NCBI RefSeq assembly: GCF_019801965.1
Contig: NZ_JAHVIA010000006.1
Span: 124,001 to 188,000 of the forward strand
Source of the DNA: Salipiger bermudensis
Lineage (GTDB): Bacteria > Pseudomonadota > Alphaproteobacteria > Rhodobacterales > Rhodobacteraceae
DNA length: 64,000 nt
Direction of reading: 5' to 3'
In this document: piece by piece, positions 53,015 through 61,784 of the stretch
Layout: each line of letters opens with the position of its first letter
Position numbering within the stretch: the first letter of the stretch is position 1
The notes under the pieces: generated by a model
The model's input: the letters and a program-made list of their open reading frames with translations, nothing else
Told to the model about the DNA's origin: nothing
The model's database searches: none
Program-made: the position numbers and the translations under genes

Positions 53015-53994
53015 TGGCACGCAAGGGAATTCTCGAACCACGCATCACGCCGCTGGGCGGCGGATCTACACCGACAGACCGAAAAACGGCGGCAGAGGCT
53101 CGAATGATGCCCCGGGGCGCGGTCGGTGCGCTGCAATCCTCGCTCACCAAGCTGCAGGAAAACGCGGTGCAGGAGGTCGAGCCTGCGCTGATCGACGATG
53201 CCGGCTACGAAGATCGGCTCGGGATCAACGATGAGGCTCAAAACCAGCTGAAAGAGAGCCTGCAGACCTATGGTCAGCAGGTTCCGGTGCTTCTGCGCCC
53301 CCACCCCAAGAGCGCCGGACGGTTCGAGATCGTCTACGGCCGCCGCCGCCTGCGGGCGTTGCGCGACCTCGGGCTCAAGGTCAAGGCGATGGTGCGCCAG
53401 CTCGACGACCACGCGCTGGTGATGGCCCAGGGCCAGGAAAACACCTCGCGGCAGGATCTGAGCTTCGTCGAAAAGGCGAGCTTCGCGGCGCAGTTGCAGG
53501 ATGGCGGTTATGACCGGCAGACAATCGCCGCGGCGCTGTCGATCGACCTGCCGATGGTCAGCCGGATGCTCAAGGTGGGCACCGCGTTTTCGCTGCCCTT
53601 CCTGCGCCGCATCGGCTCGGCCCCGGGCATCGGGCGCGATCGCTGGATGAGCCTCGCCAAGCTGCTCGAGGACGACGCCGCGCGCGACCGTGTCGAGACG
53701 GCGATGGGGCTTCCCGGCTTCGAGGGGCTCGATTCGGACGCCCGCTTCGAGGAGGTGTTCGGCGCCGCGCAGCGCAAGACGGCGACCCCGGCCAAGCCCC
53801 CTGCCCCGCGTCCGCGCACTCTGCGCAGCGTCGACGGCGCGCCGCTGGCCGAGATCCGCAGCACCGCGCGCGGGCTGACCTTGACCATCCCCGCCAAGAC
53901 GGCCAACGGCTTCGACCGCTGGCTCGACGGGCAGGCGGAGGACATCATGAAAGAACTTCACGACCGCTGGCAAAGCACCCGGTCGGAGGACTGA
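53014..53994 (+). CDS. repB: Plasmid partition DNA-binding protein RepB
   Basis: A 326-aa ParB-like protein. The start MARKGILEPRITPLGG is typical, the ParB/Srx domain follows (QQVPVLLRPHPKSAGRFEIVYGRRRLRAL), then the HTH (DRQTIAAALSIDLPMVSRML). It binds the replicon's parS palindromes and forms a partition complex with RepA. ATG 53014 overlaps the repA stop. It is followed by the antisense-RNA region. Confidence 0.92.
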   Translation: MARKGILEPRITPLGGGSTPTDRKTAAEARMMPRGAVGALQSSLTKLQENAVQEVEPALIDDAGYEDRLGINDEAQNQLKESLQTYGQQVPVLLRPHPKSAGRFEIVYGRRRLRALRDLGLKVKAMVRQLDDHALVMAQGQENTSRQDLSFVEKASFAAQLQDGGYDRQTIAAALSIDLPMVSRMLKVGTAFSLPFLRRIGSAPGIGRDRWMSLAKLLEDDAARDRVETAMGLPGFEGLDSDARFEEVFGAAQRKTATPAKPPAPRPRTLRSVDGAPLAEIRSTARGLTLTIPAKTANGFDRWLDGQAEDIMKELHDRWQSTRSED

Positions 53995-54037
53995 GAGCAG
54001 TAGAAAACCAACAAGGAGGCACGAGAGGACAGGCGAC

Positions 54038-54088
54038 AAAAGAAAAGCCCCCCAGGATTGATCCCGGAAGGCCCTTCTCGAACGTAGC
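54038..54088 (-). ncRNA. repABC counter-transcribed RNA (ctRNA)
   Basis: In the 181-bp repB-repC gap a minus-strand transcript of about 50 nt is predicted. It ends in a strong terminator: a 12-bp stem between 54047 and 54072, with G-U pairs and a 2-nt loop, followed by TTTTCTTTT (54046-54038). Such RNAs silence repC translation and set copy number and incompatibility. The location matches known repABC units. Confidence 0.8.
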
Positions 54089-54094
54089 AATTTG

Positions 54095-54123
54095 AGTTAG
54101 CCGCCAGACCCGGACTCTGTCAA
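54095..54123 (-). promoter_or_regulatory. ctRNA promoter
   Basis: On the minus strand a perfect -35 TTGACA (54123-54118), a 17-bp spacer, and -10 CTAACT (54100-54095) lie just upstream of the predicted ctRNA start near 54088. This is the clearest sigma-70 promoter in the window. Confidence 0.8.
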
Positions 54124-54175
54124 CCATGCATCGCGGTGCAGGGGCGGAGATTTGTTGTCTTTCGTGAAATGTCAC

Positions 54176-55327
54176 ATGGAAAACACGTCCCGACCCCCGT
54201 TCGGGCGACCGGTCTCGGCTTGTCTGCCGTCATCGGAAGCCTCGCAACGGCACACTCCCCCTATGCCCGACAAATGGGCCCTGTTGCGCGACCTGACCAC
54301 CGGCGCCGAGGCGTTCGGGCTGGGCCACCGCACGCTGTCGGTGCTGAAGGCGCTGCTGACCTTCTGGCCGGAGCGCGAATTGCCCGACGCTCCCGAGAGC
54401 GCCATCGTCTTCCCCTCCAACCGCGTGCTCGCAGAGCGGCTTTCGGGTATGCCCGAGAGCACCCTGCGCCGGCACCTGGCAAAGCTGGTCGAGACCGGCA
54501 TTGTCAGCCGTCATGACAGCCCGAACTGCAAACGCTACGCGCGCGGCCAGTCGGGCAGCATCGGCATCGCCTTCGGCTTCGATCTCTCCCCCCTCGCCCG
54601 CCACGCCTCCGCGCTGGCTTCCGCTGCCGAGAGCGTCACCGCGCAACGCGAGCGCATCGCGGTGCTGCGAGCCCGGCTCGGGATGCTGCGCCATCGCCTG
54701 ACCGAGGATGGCGCAGCCGATGTGCTGATCGACGCCGCCCGGCTGATGCTGCGCCGTCGCGCCTCCGAGCAGGATCTCACCGAGCTGGTGAGCCGCCTCG
54801 AGGCCGCGCTCCCTGCCCCGGAGACCGTCGAGCCCAAGCCCGGGCCCGTGGCCGAAACAACCAAAATGAGCGCCAGCGCCGCCCGGAATGAGCGGCACAT
54901 ACAAGAAACAGATAATTCTATTTCTGACTCTGAGTCCGCGATGACCTCCGAGGCTCTACCTGCGGAAAGCGTCGGATCTGCAGAGAAGGTCGCTGCGATT
55001 ACCGTGCCGATGATCACCGAGGCTTGCCGGGAGTATCAGGCCTTCTTCCCCGATCAGCCACGAGGCTGGCACGATCTCATCGCGATGTCGCACAGGCTCG
55101 CACCGATGCTCGGGATCGATCCACCGGTGCTGCATGAGGCGCAGCGCATCATGGGCGCGGAGCGCGCCGCGGCAACCGTGCTTTGCCTGCTCGAACGAGC
55201 CAGCGAGATCCGCAAGCCCGGGGCCTACCTGCGACGGCTGACACAGGTTGCGCGCAAGGGCAGCTTCTCGGTCAGCGCCATGCTGGCGGCGGCTGGACGG
55301 CGTGCGGCGATGCCGGCCTTTGCCTAG
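54176..55327 (+). CDS. repC: Replication initiator RepC
   Basis: A 383-aa initiator of repABC plasmids. The family start is visible as MENTSRPPFGRPVSA, then KWALLRDLTTGAEAFGLGHRTLSVLKALLTF, VFPSNRVLAERLSGMPESTLRRHLAKLVETGIVSRHDSPNCKRYAR. ATG 54176 is chosen from homology; TTG 54152/54155 with GGCGGAG upstream is an alternative and would place the start nearer the ctRNA target. The AT-rich origin segment lies inside the gene near 54901. Confidence 0.93.
   Translation: MENTSRPPFGRPVSACLPSSEASQRHTPPMPDKWALLRDLTTGAEAFGLGHRTLSVLKALLTFWPERELPDAPESAIVFPSNRVLAERLSGMPESTLRRHLAKLVETGIVSRHDSPNCKRYARGQSGSIGIAFGFDLSPLARHASALASAAESVTAQRERIAVLRARLGMLRHRLTEDGAADVLIDAARLMLRRRASEQDLTELVSRLEAALPAPETVEPKPGPVAETTKMSASAARNERHIQETDNSISDSESAMTSEALPAESVGSAEKVAAITVPMITEACREYQAFFPDQPRGWHDLIAMSHRLAPMLGIDPPVLHEAQRIMGAERAAATVLCLLERASEIRKPGAYLRRLTQVARKGSFSVSAMLAAAGRRAAMPAFA
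54901..54930. other. AT-rich segment within repC, candidate oriV
   Basis: ACAAGAAACAGATAATTCTA continuing to TTTCTGACTC is the only clearly AT-rich stretch inside the GC-rich repC. In studied repABC plasmids the vegetative origin lies in such an AT-rich segment of repC. Assignment here is by analogy. Confidence 0.5.
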
Positions 55328-55607
55328 GGCGCAGCTCCCTCAAGCGTGGGTTTCCTTGGTTCTCTGACCATGCGGTAGATCCCTGTCCGGGGGGTGCGTC
55401 TTGTGTCCATCGCTTGACCAGTGACCCCACGCGATGCGTCGCCTCGTGAGCTGGGGCTTGCGAGGGTCCCCGTGAAGATGCTTAGGATGGGTCATCGGCA
55501 ACGCGACCCTGTGACGATGCAAATGACTCCGGCCGACCGAGGCGCGAAAGCCGGGTTTTCGGGGCAAATCACGCGAAAACGGCGGGGAAATGGCCCACAA
55601 GCCTGAA

Positions 55608-55695
55608 ATTGTCAGCTGACAATCTATAAAACTGCGTATTTTCAATTCGTTAGGCTTTTGTACCCCTGACAAGCCACCAAAAACCGGCTGACAAT
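55608..55695. promoter_or_regulatory. Candidate parS: perfect palindrome with half-sites
   Basis: ATTGTCAGCTGACAAT (55608-55623) is a perfect 16-bp palindrome 280 bp after repC. Half-site copies follow: CTGACAAG (55666-55673) and GCTGACAAT (55687-55695), about 22 bp apart. The 505-bp gap 55328-55832 has no gene I can support. A RepB-binding centromere is the best explanation. Confidence 0.6.
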
Positions 55696-55832
55696 CCGTT
55701 GCGACCCTTGGCTGTGTTCCGGGCCGTGGTGCTCTTGGCTAGACTGGATCCCCAAGGCCGAGCCCGCAGAGACCCGAGAGCGATGATGAGCCCGACTTCG
55801 ACGCCCGATGCCCAGTTCGTGAGCCGCCCGGT

Positions 55833-56498
55833 ATGACGGCCGCGCTCGATGTCCCCGGTGCGACACTGCGCTGTCGCGACCTCGAGGCGCTGCGCGACAC
55901 CGCGCTGGCGGGCTGCCCCGGATGGGGCGCGAACGAGACCATGCTGGTCGCCGATTTTCGTCCCTCCATGCTGCGCGGGTTGATCCGGGCGTTTCGCTCC
56001 GTGGCCGCCGCCGAGGCGTTGGTGCTGATCGGCTGGCGGGTGATCGAGGCGGGCGGGCAGGTAGGGCTGCTGGCGATCGGCTCCGGCGCCCCGGTGCTGG
56101 TGCCGCCGCAATCCGGGGCAGGGGCCATGCAGGAGGTTATCTCGGGGCTGGTGCGGGCGCATGACATGGCCGCGGCGCATGCGATGGCCGGGCGGCTCGA
56201 CGATCCGCCGCTCGACCGTTGCCTCGTGTCGCTCGACCGGCTGACAACCGATGGCGAGCTGGTCATCGCCTCCGGCTTCGAGACGCCGGGCGCGGCGCTG
56301 CTGCGGCGGCTGGGAATGCTGAGCCAGACCCACGCCTTGCGGCTGGTCCAGATCACCGACCTCTCTTTCACCGGCGAGATGCAGGACGAACAGGCGGCGC
56401 CGGAGCTGCCCGGAGCGAGCGCCATTTCGCTCGATGCCTGCCTGCCGCCAGACGCGATCGCGCGGATCCTGCGCTCGGACTGGTCACTGCCGGGCTGA
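55833..56498 (+). CDS. DUF58-like protein, internally shortened
   Basis: A 221-aa protein resembling the von Willebrand-like C-terminal half of DUF58 proteins: [33 protein letters not shown], and later [15 protein letters not shown]. The usual central DUF58 segment with the GDD-x-R-x-ID-type motif is missing between [16 protein letters not shown] and [11 protein letters not shown] 55833 is coupled (ATGA) to a 17-codon ORF at 55783-55836. DUF58 genes usually accompany MoxR ATPases in methanol dehydrogenase loci; no moxR is here. Possibly a decaying gene. Confidence 0.6.
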   Translation: MTAALDVPGATLRCRDLEALRDTALAGCPGWGANETMLVADFRPSMLRGLIRAFRSVAAAEALVLIGWRVIEAGGQVGLLAIGSGAPVLVPPQSGAGAMQEVISGLVRAHDMAAAHAMAGRLDDPPLDRCLVSLDRLTTDGELVIASGFETPGAALLRRLGMLSQTHALRLVQITDLSFTGEMQDEQAAPELPGASAISLDACLPPDAIARILRSDWSLPG

Positions 56499-56620
56499 TG
56501 GGACAAAAGTTGCGGCCTCTGACGGCATAACTTTCCGATTCGACCGACATTTTCCCGAAACACCACGCGATGCGCCCGGGCAAACGCCGCTTTCCTGCCA
56601 GAAAAGCGCAGTTCGGCAGT

Positions 56621-56637
56621 GGAAATCCCGCATTTCC
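56621..56637 (+). promoter_or_regulatory. GGAAAT-N5-ATTTCC repeat upstream of gfa
   Basis: Perfect 6-bp arms with a 5-bp spacer lie 109 bp before the gfa start, within the 247-bp gap. CTGCC/GGCAG arms (56595-56620 region) flank it. Candidate regulator site for formaldehyde-inducible expression. Confidence 0.35.
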
Positions 56638-56745
56638 GCCTTTGGGCCGATACGAATGGTTGCATTGTCCGAATCCCTCGCCGGGCGCACCCTCCCGGCA
56701 GGGGGCCGTATGGAGGCGGCGCCCACAGGGAGGAGACATCAGCAA

Positions 56746-57372
56746 ATGGGAATTCTCGACAAGATCTTTGGCGGCGAGAGCGACAGCGCCGCACCGAAAT
56801 ATACGCATGTGAAAATCCACCCCGCGGTCGATGACGGTGTGAAGCCTGCGACCCCCGGCTTTTCCGGCGGGACGCTGAAATGCAAATGTCCCAGCGATCA
56901 GGTGGTGGTGACGGTGGAGGCACAAACCGCGCATAACCACGTCTGCGGCTGCACCAAGTGCTGGAAGCCGGCGGGCGCGATCTTCAGCCAGGTCGCCGTG
57001 GTCGGGCGCGACAAGCTCAAGGTCACCGCGCATGAAGAGAAGCTCGAGATCGTCGATGCGTCGGCCGCGATCCAGCGCCATGCCTGCAAGGGCTGCGGCG
57101 TCCACATGTATGGCCGTATCGAGAATACCGGGCATCCGTTCTACGGGCTTGATTTCGTTCATACCGAGCTGTCGCCGCAATCGGGCTGGGCGCCGGCGGA
57201 ATTCGCCGCCTTCGTGTCGTCGATCATCGAGTCGGGTGTCGACCCGGACCGCATGGACGAGATCCGTGGCCGGCTGCGCGAGCTTGGGCTCGAGCCCTAT
57301 GATTGCCTGTCGCCGCCGCTGATGGATGCCATCGCCACCCATGTCGCGAAGCAGAGCGGCGCGCTGAAATAG
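56746..57372 (+). CDS. gfa: S-(hydroxymethyl)glutathione synthase (glutathione-dependent formaldehyde-activating enzyme)
   Basis: A 208-aa zinc protein speeding condensation of formaldehyde with glutathione. The Gfa core is complete: [59 protein letters not shown] and the C-terminal [15 protein letters not shown]. The N-terminal [13 protein letters not shown] extends the usual start by about 15 residues. ATG 56746 has GGGAGGAG upstream. It supplies AdhC (41759-42886). The two-component operon downstream is probably its regulator. Confidence 0.95.
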   Translation: MGILDKIFGGESDSAAPKYTHVKIHPAVDDGVKPATPGFSGGTLKCKCPSDQVVVTVEAQTAHNHVCGCTKCWKPAGAIFSQVAVVGRDKLKVTAHEEKLEIVDASAAIQRHACKGCGVHMYGRIENTGHPFYGLDFVHTELSPQSGWAPAEFAAFVSSIIESGVDPDRMDEIRGRLRELGLEPYDCLSPPLMDAIATHVAKQSGALK

Positions 57373-57463
57373 CGACGGCCGGCAACCGCGTCCGGCCCTG
57401 CGGGAAGCCGCCAGTTCGGCCGGACGCCCACAACACCATTGCGCGAACGAAAAACCCTGCGCT

Positions 57464-57486
57464 AACGTCCCTAGCGGGAGGACGTT
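57464..57486 (+). promoter_or_regulatory. Leader hairpin covering the ribosome site of the response regulator
   Basis: AACGTCC (57464-57470) and GGACGTT (57480-57486) pair across the GGGAGG ribosome site of the gene at 57490. An alternative stem, CGCTA/TAGCG (57460-57464, 57472-57476), overlaps it. The two are mutually exclusive, which suggests a translational switch. Confidence 0.4.
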
Positions 57487-57489
57487 TCA

Positions 57490-58215
57490 ATGAAAGACAT
57501 TACCGAGGCCCGGTTGCCGGACGCCGTGCGATCCGTCGTGATCGTCGACGATCATCCGCTCTACAGCGATGCGCTGGCGGCGGCCATCCAGCTGGTGTTT
57601 CCCGACTGCCGGGTCGAGAAGGCCCAGACCCTCGGCGCGGCGCTGGCGCTGATCGAGGCGGGCGTCTCGCCCGACCTGGTGATGTTCGATCTCAAGCTGC
57701 CGGACGTGTGCGGCATCTCCGGCTTCCAGAAGCTGCGCGAGGCGCTGCCTGACGTGCCGGTGCTGGTGATCTCGTCGCTGACCTCGGCGCAGGTGGTTCA
57801 GGCGCTGATGGAGGAGGGCGCGGCGGGCTTCCTGCCGAAAGACGCCCCGGCGCCGATGCTGCGCCAGGCGCTGCGCGAGATTGCCAGCGGTGCGCCCTAC
57901 GTGCATCCCGGCTACCAGAGCAGCGCGTCATCCGTCGGCGGCGATGTGCCCTTCGAGGCGCTGCACCCGAAGCTCGCCGAGCTGACGCCGCAGCAGCAGC
58001 GCATCATGAAGCTTATCTGCGCCGGCAAGCCCAACAAGCAGATCGCCTACGAGCTGTCGCTGGCCGAGGCCACGGTCAAGGCCCACATCACCGCGCTCCT
58101 GCGCCGGCTCGGCGTGCAGAACCGCACCCAGGCGGCGGTGCTGGTCGAGAACTCGTCGCCCGCCACGGCCATCGGCGCCGGCGAGGCCGACGCGCAGGCC
58201 TTCCTGAGCCGCTAG
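57490..58215 (+). CDS. LuxR/NarL-family response regulator
   Basis: A 241-aa regulator with a receiver domain (residues about 18-135; phosphoacceptor Asp67 in VMFDLKLPD, Thr/Ser in VISSLTS, Lys in FLPKDAP) and a C-terminal LuxR HTH (LTPQQQRIMKLICAGKPNKQIAYELSLAEATVKAHITALLRRLG). It precedes FIST and hybrid kinase genes and follows gfa. Rhodobacter RfdR and Paracoccus FlhR are regulators of this type controlling formaldehyde genes; equivalence is inferred. Confidence 0.9.
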   Translation: MKDITEARLPDAVRSVVIVDDHPLYSDALAAAIQLVFPDCRVEKAQTLGAALALIEAGVSPDLVMFDLKLPDVCGISGFQKLREALPDVPVLVISSLTSAQVVQALMEEGAAGFLPKDAPAPMLRQALREIASGAPYVHPGYQSSASSVGGDVPFEALHPKLAELTPQQQRIMKLICAGKPNKQIAYELSLAEATVKAHITALLRRLGVQNRTQAAVLVENSSPATAIGAGEADAQAFLSR

Positions 58216-58218
58216 CGC

Positions 58219-59376
58219 ATGCGCGACGACCAGACGCCGCCGCGCTTCGTGCAGGTTGCCGTGTCGCGCGCCACCAGCGCCGAGGCGGCGGTGCGCGAGG
58301 TGCTGGCGGGCATCGACCTTCCCGAGACCTGCTTCGTGCTGGCCTTCGTGCCCGACGGGCTTTCGCTCGAGGCGGTGGCGGGCGCGCTCGAGTCCGGGGC
58401 AGGGGGGGTGCCGGTCTTCGGTTGCACGACGGCTGGCACGATCACCACCGAGGGCTACGAGACCGAAGCGCTGTTGCTGCTGGCCTTCCCGCGGGCGCAT
58501 TTCCGCTGCGCCTCGATGCTGATCGCTCCACTGAAGCCGATGTCGATGAAATCCATCGCCAGCGAGCTGCGTACCCACGCCGCCCGCTTCCGCCGCACCG
58601 CCGGCTGGAACCGGCTGGCGCTGATCTTCGCCGATGGCCTCTCGAAGCAGGAGGACCTTCTGGTCGCCACGCTCGAGGCGGCGCTTGGCGAGGTGCCGGT
58701 GTTCGGCGGCTCGGCCGGAGACAACCTAGCCTTCAAGGAAACCTTCGTGCTGCACGAGGGGCGGTTCCACACCAACGCCGCGCTGCTGCTGCTGCTCGAG
58801 ACCGACCTCGCCTTTCAGGGGCTGGGCTTCGATCACTTCCTGCCCACCGAGGAGCAGATGGTGGTGACCGATGCGCTGCCCGAGGAGCGGCTGGTGCTCG
58901 AGATCAACGGCGCCCCGGCGGCGCTGGAATATGCCCGCATCGTCGGCTGTCCGGTGGAGCAGCTCTCCCCGGAGGTCTTTGCCGAGAATCCGATGCTGGT
59001 GCGGCAAAACATGAACTATCACGTGCGCGCGGTGCATGACGCGCCGGGCGCCCACGCGCTGTCGTTTCTCGGCGCCATTGATGACGGTCTGATCCTGACG
59101 CTGGGCCGCGGCAAGGAGATCCTCGAGACGCTGGAGGCCGAGCTCGACGTGAAGGGCCCGCGCGAGGCGGCGCCGGATTTCGTGCTCGGCTTCGACTGCG
59201 TGCTGCGCAAGCTGGAGATCGAGCAGAAGCAGCTCACCGCGCCGGTTAGCGAGATCTTCCGCCGCCGCCGGGTGCTGGGCTTCAACACTTATGGCGAGCA
59301 GCACTGCGGGGTGCATGTGAACCAGACCTTCGTGGGCGTCGCTTTCTTCGAGCCGGGGAGGCGCGCCTTCGCATGA
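58219..59376 (+). CDS. FIST signal-transduction domain protein
   Basis: A 385-aa cytosolic protein with N- and C-terminal FIST domains, sensory modules often paired with kinases and thought to bind small ligands. Landmarks are VPVFGCTTAGTITTEGYETEALLLLAF, GEVPVFGGSAGDNLAFKETFVLHEG, and the C-terminal VLGFDCVLRKLEIEQKQ...RVLGFNTYGEQHCGVHVNQTFVGVAF. It lies 3 bp after the response regulator and overlaps the kinase by ATGA. It probably supplies the kinase with its input signal (formaldehyde or a glutathione adduct would fit). Confidence 0.9.
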   Translation: MRDDQTPPRFVQVAVSRATSAEAAVREVLAGIDLPETCFVLAFVPDGLSLEAVAGALESGAGGVPVFGCTTAGTITTEGYETEALLLLAFPRAHFRCASMLIAPLKPMSMKSIASELRTHAARFRRTAGWNRLALIFADGLSKQEDLLVATLEAALGEVPVFGGSAGDNLAFKETFVLHEGRFHTNAALLLLLETDLAFQGLGFDHFLPTEEQMVVTDALPEERLVLEINGAPAALEYARIVGCPVEQLSPEVFAENPMLVRQNMNYHVRAVHDAPGAHALSFLGAIDDGLILTLGRGKEILETLEAELDVKGPREAAPDFVLGFDCVLRKLEIEQKQLTAPVSEIFRRRRVLGFNTYGEQHCGVHVNQTFVGVAFFEPGRRAFA

Positions 59377-61610
59377 TCGACCCCGACGAACCGCTCGACA
59401 TCCAGCTCGCCCGGCAGGCCAAGATCATCGACGCGCTGATGCGCCGTGCCAACCGTCAGCACGAGGTCGGCGGCTCGGCCTATGGCGCCTTTCAGTCGGC
59501 GATCGCGCTGCAGGGGCAGATCTGGGCCAAGACCCGCGATCTCGAGCGCACCACCGACGAGCTGCGCCACGCCCGCGACGACACCCTGCGCATGCGCAAG
59601 AACCTCGCCGACGCGCTGGCGGCGATGGAGGGGGGCGTGGCGCTGTTCACCGCCGGGCGGCTCGAGGTCTGCAACGAGATCTTCCAGGCGCTGCTGCCCG
59701 ACATCTCCGACCGGCTGCAGCCGGGGCTGTCGATCGACGCCTGCTTCGCCGCCATGTCCGACAGCCTGCACCTGGTCACGGTGGAAGGCAATTTCGACAC
59801 CGCCCTGGCGCAGGCACGGCGGGGCAGGGTGGGGGCCTCGGTGGTGTCTCTGGTGATCGAGCTGGTGGGCGACCGCTGGTACCAGATCAACCTGCAGCGC
59901 ACGAGCGCCGAGAACATCGTGCTGTTGCTCACCGAGATCACCTCGATCGTGCGCCGCAACCGCTCGGAGAAGGAAAGCCTGATCGACCGCCAGGCCGACT
60001 ACCTGCAGGCGGTGTTCGAGAACATGACCTCCGGGGTCTGCACCTTCTCGCCCGAGGGCGAGGTGATGATGTACAACCAGCAGTTCCGCCAGCTGCTGGG
60101 GCTGCCCTACACCATGCTGCAGCAGGGCTCCGACCTGCACCGGCTGCTCGACTTCGTCGCCCAGCACGCGCTGATCACCGAGGCCGAGGAATTCGATATC
60201 GGCTACTGGCTCGACCGGCTCGAGCGCCAGGGGCGGCTGCGCCGCAGGGTGCGCCACGCCACGGGGCGGATGCTCGACCTGCACGCCCACCGGCTGCCGG
60301 ATGGCGGTGTGCTGCTCGAGCTCAAGGATGTCACGCTCGAAACCCGCGCCACGGTGATGCTCGAGAACCGGGTGGCAGAGCGCACCGAGGAGCTGACCCG
60401 CGCCAATGTCCAGCTGCGCCAGCAATTCGCCGAGATGGCGCGGGTCGAGGAGGAGCTGCGCGTCGCCAAGGAGCGCGCCGAGGCGGCGGTGTCGTCGAAG
60501 ACCCGCTTCCTCGCCGCCGCCAGCCACGACCTGCTGCAGCCGATCAACGCCGCCAAGCTGCTGATCGCGACGCTGAAGGAAAGCGCCTCGGAGAGCCGCT
60601 TTGCCCCGATGGTCGAGAGGCTCGACGGCGCGTTTTCCTCGATCGAGCAGCTGCTGCATTCGCTGCTCGACATCTCGCGGCTGGAATCGGCGGACCGCTC
60701 GCTGACGCCGTCGGACGTGTGCCTCGGCACGCTGATGCGCAGCGTCTGGGAGGACCAGACCCCGGTGGCGCAGCGCAGGGGCGTGCAGCTCGACGTGGTG
60801 CCCAGCATGGTCTTCGTGCGCTCTGACCCGGTCTACCTGCTGCGCTCGATCCAGAACCTCGTGGTCAACGCGCTGCAATACACGCCGGCGGGCGGGCGGG
60901 TGCTGGTGGGCTGCCGGCGCAAGGGCGCTGCGGTGGAGCTGCAGGTCTGGGACACCGGCATCGGCATCAGCCGCAAGGACCAGAAGCGGATCTTCGAGGA
61001 ATTTGCCCGCGCCGACAACGTACCGCTGGGCTCCGGGGTGGGGCTCGGCCTGTCGATCGTCGACCGCACCTGCCGCCATCTCGGTCACAAGGTGCGGGTG
61101 CGCTCGAAGCCGGGCATCGGCTCGGTGTTCTCGATCGAGATGGAGGCGGCGGCGGGCCGCCCGGCGGCGCCGCAGGAGGGCTGCGACCAGACGCCGGCGG
61201 TGGCCGAGGCCGAGATGGATTACCTCATCCTGGTGATCGAGAACGACCCGGACGTGCTCTACGCCTTCACCCACAAGCTCGAGCAATGGGGCGCGAGCGT
61301 CTTCGCCGCGCGCTCGGCGGCGGAGGCGCTCACCCATGTGCGTGACATGGGCATGGCACCGGACATCATCCTGGCCGATTACCAGCTCGACGATGGCGAG
61401 ACCGGCGACCGCGCGATTGCCGCGGTGCGGGCGGAATGCGGCCTGCAGGTGCCGGCGATCATGATCACCGCAGACCGCAGCAACGAACTGCTGAAGCGCG
61501 GTGCGCGGGAGGGCTTCTCGCTGCTCACCAAGCCGGTGCAGCTGTCGCGGCTGCGCCCGCTGATCGAGTGGAAGGTGCGCTGGCAGGCGCCGGAGGAGGC
61601 CGCGGAGTGA
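59373..61610 (+). CDS. PAS-containing hybrid histidine kinase with receiver domain
   Basis: A 745-aa cytosolic kinase with no membrane segment. A coiled-coil N-terminus and two PAS-like regions (about residues 70-195 and 205-330) are followed by the HisKA domain with His385 in AASHDLLQP. The HATPase has WDTGIGISRKDQKRIFEEF and GSGVGLGLSIVDR, and the C-terminal receiver has Asp669 in ILADYQLDDGETG. It overlaps the FIST gene by ATGA. It likely phosphorylates the regulator at 57490; its RfdS/FlhS-like role is inferred. Confidence 0.92.
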   Translation: MIDPDEPLDIQLARQAKIIDALMRRANRQHEVGGSAYGAFQSAIALQGQIWAKTRDLERTTDELRHARDDTLRMRKNLADALAAMEGGVALFTAGRLEVCNEIFQALLPDISDRLQPGLSIDACFAAMSDSLHLVTVEGNFDTALAQARRGRVGASVVSLVIELVGDRWYQINLQRTSAENIVLLLTEITSIVRRNRSEKESLIDRQADYLQAVFENMTSGVCTFSPEGEVMMYNQQFRQLLGLPYTMLQQGSDLHRLLDFVAQHALITEAEEFDIGYWLDRLERQGRLRRRVRHATGRMLDLHAHRLPDGGVLLELKDVTLETRATVMLENRVAERTEELTRANVQLRQQFAEMARVEEELRVAKERAEAAVSSKTRFLAAASHDLLQPINAAKLLIATLKESASESRFAPMVERLDGAFSSIEQLLHSLLDISRLESADRSLTPSDVCLGTLMRSVWEDQTPVAQRRGVQLDVVPSMVFVRSDPVYLLRSIQNLVVNALQYTPAGGRVLVGCRRKGAAVELQVWDTGIGISRKDQKRIFEEFARADNVPLGSGVGLGLSIVDRTCRHLGHKVRVRSKPGIGSVFSIEMEAAAGRPAAPQEGCDQTPAVAEAEMDYLILVIENDPDVLYAFTHKLEQWGASVFAARSAAEALTHVRDMGMAPDIILADYQLDDGETGDRAIAAVRAECGLQVPAIMITADRSNELLKRGAREGFSLLTKPVQLSRLRPLIEWKVRWQAPEEAAE

Positions 61611-61636
61611 GGTACCGGGTTTCCGGCGCCGCGCCG

Positions 61637-61682
61637 GGGGGCCAGCCCCCCGGACCCCCGGGATATTTCCGGCCAGAAGAAG
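61637..61682. repeat. GC hairpin with ACCCCCGGGATATTT tail
   Basis: GGGGGGC-CA-GCCCCCC followed by ACCCCCGGGATATTTCCGG and CCAGAAGAAGG. Same family as the unit at 36386-36502. It lies in the 174-bp gap after the hybrid kinase and probably terminates its operon. Confidence 0.55.
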
Positions 61683-61784
61683 GGCAGGGCGCGGCGCGGG
61701 GGGCGCCGGGGCGCGGCACCGACAAAAGTCGGCAATGACAGGGGGGGCAGGGCGAATAGCATGGGGCGCGGGAGGATACACATC

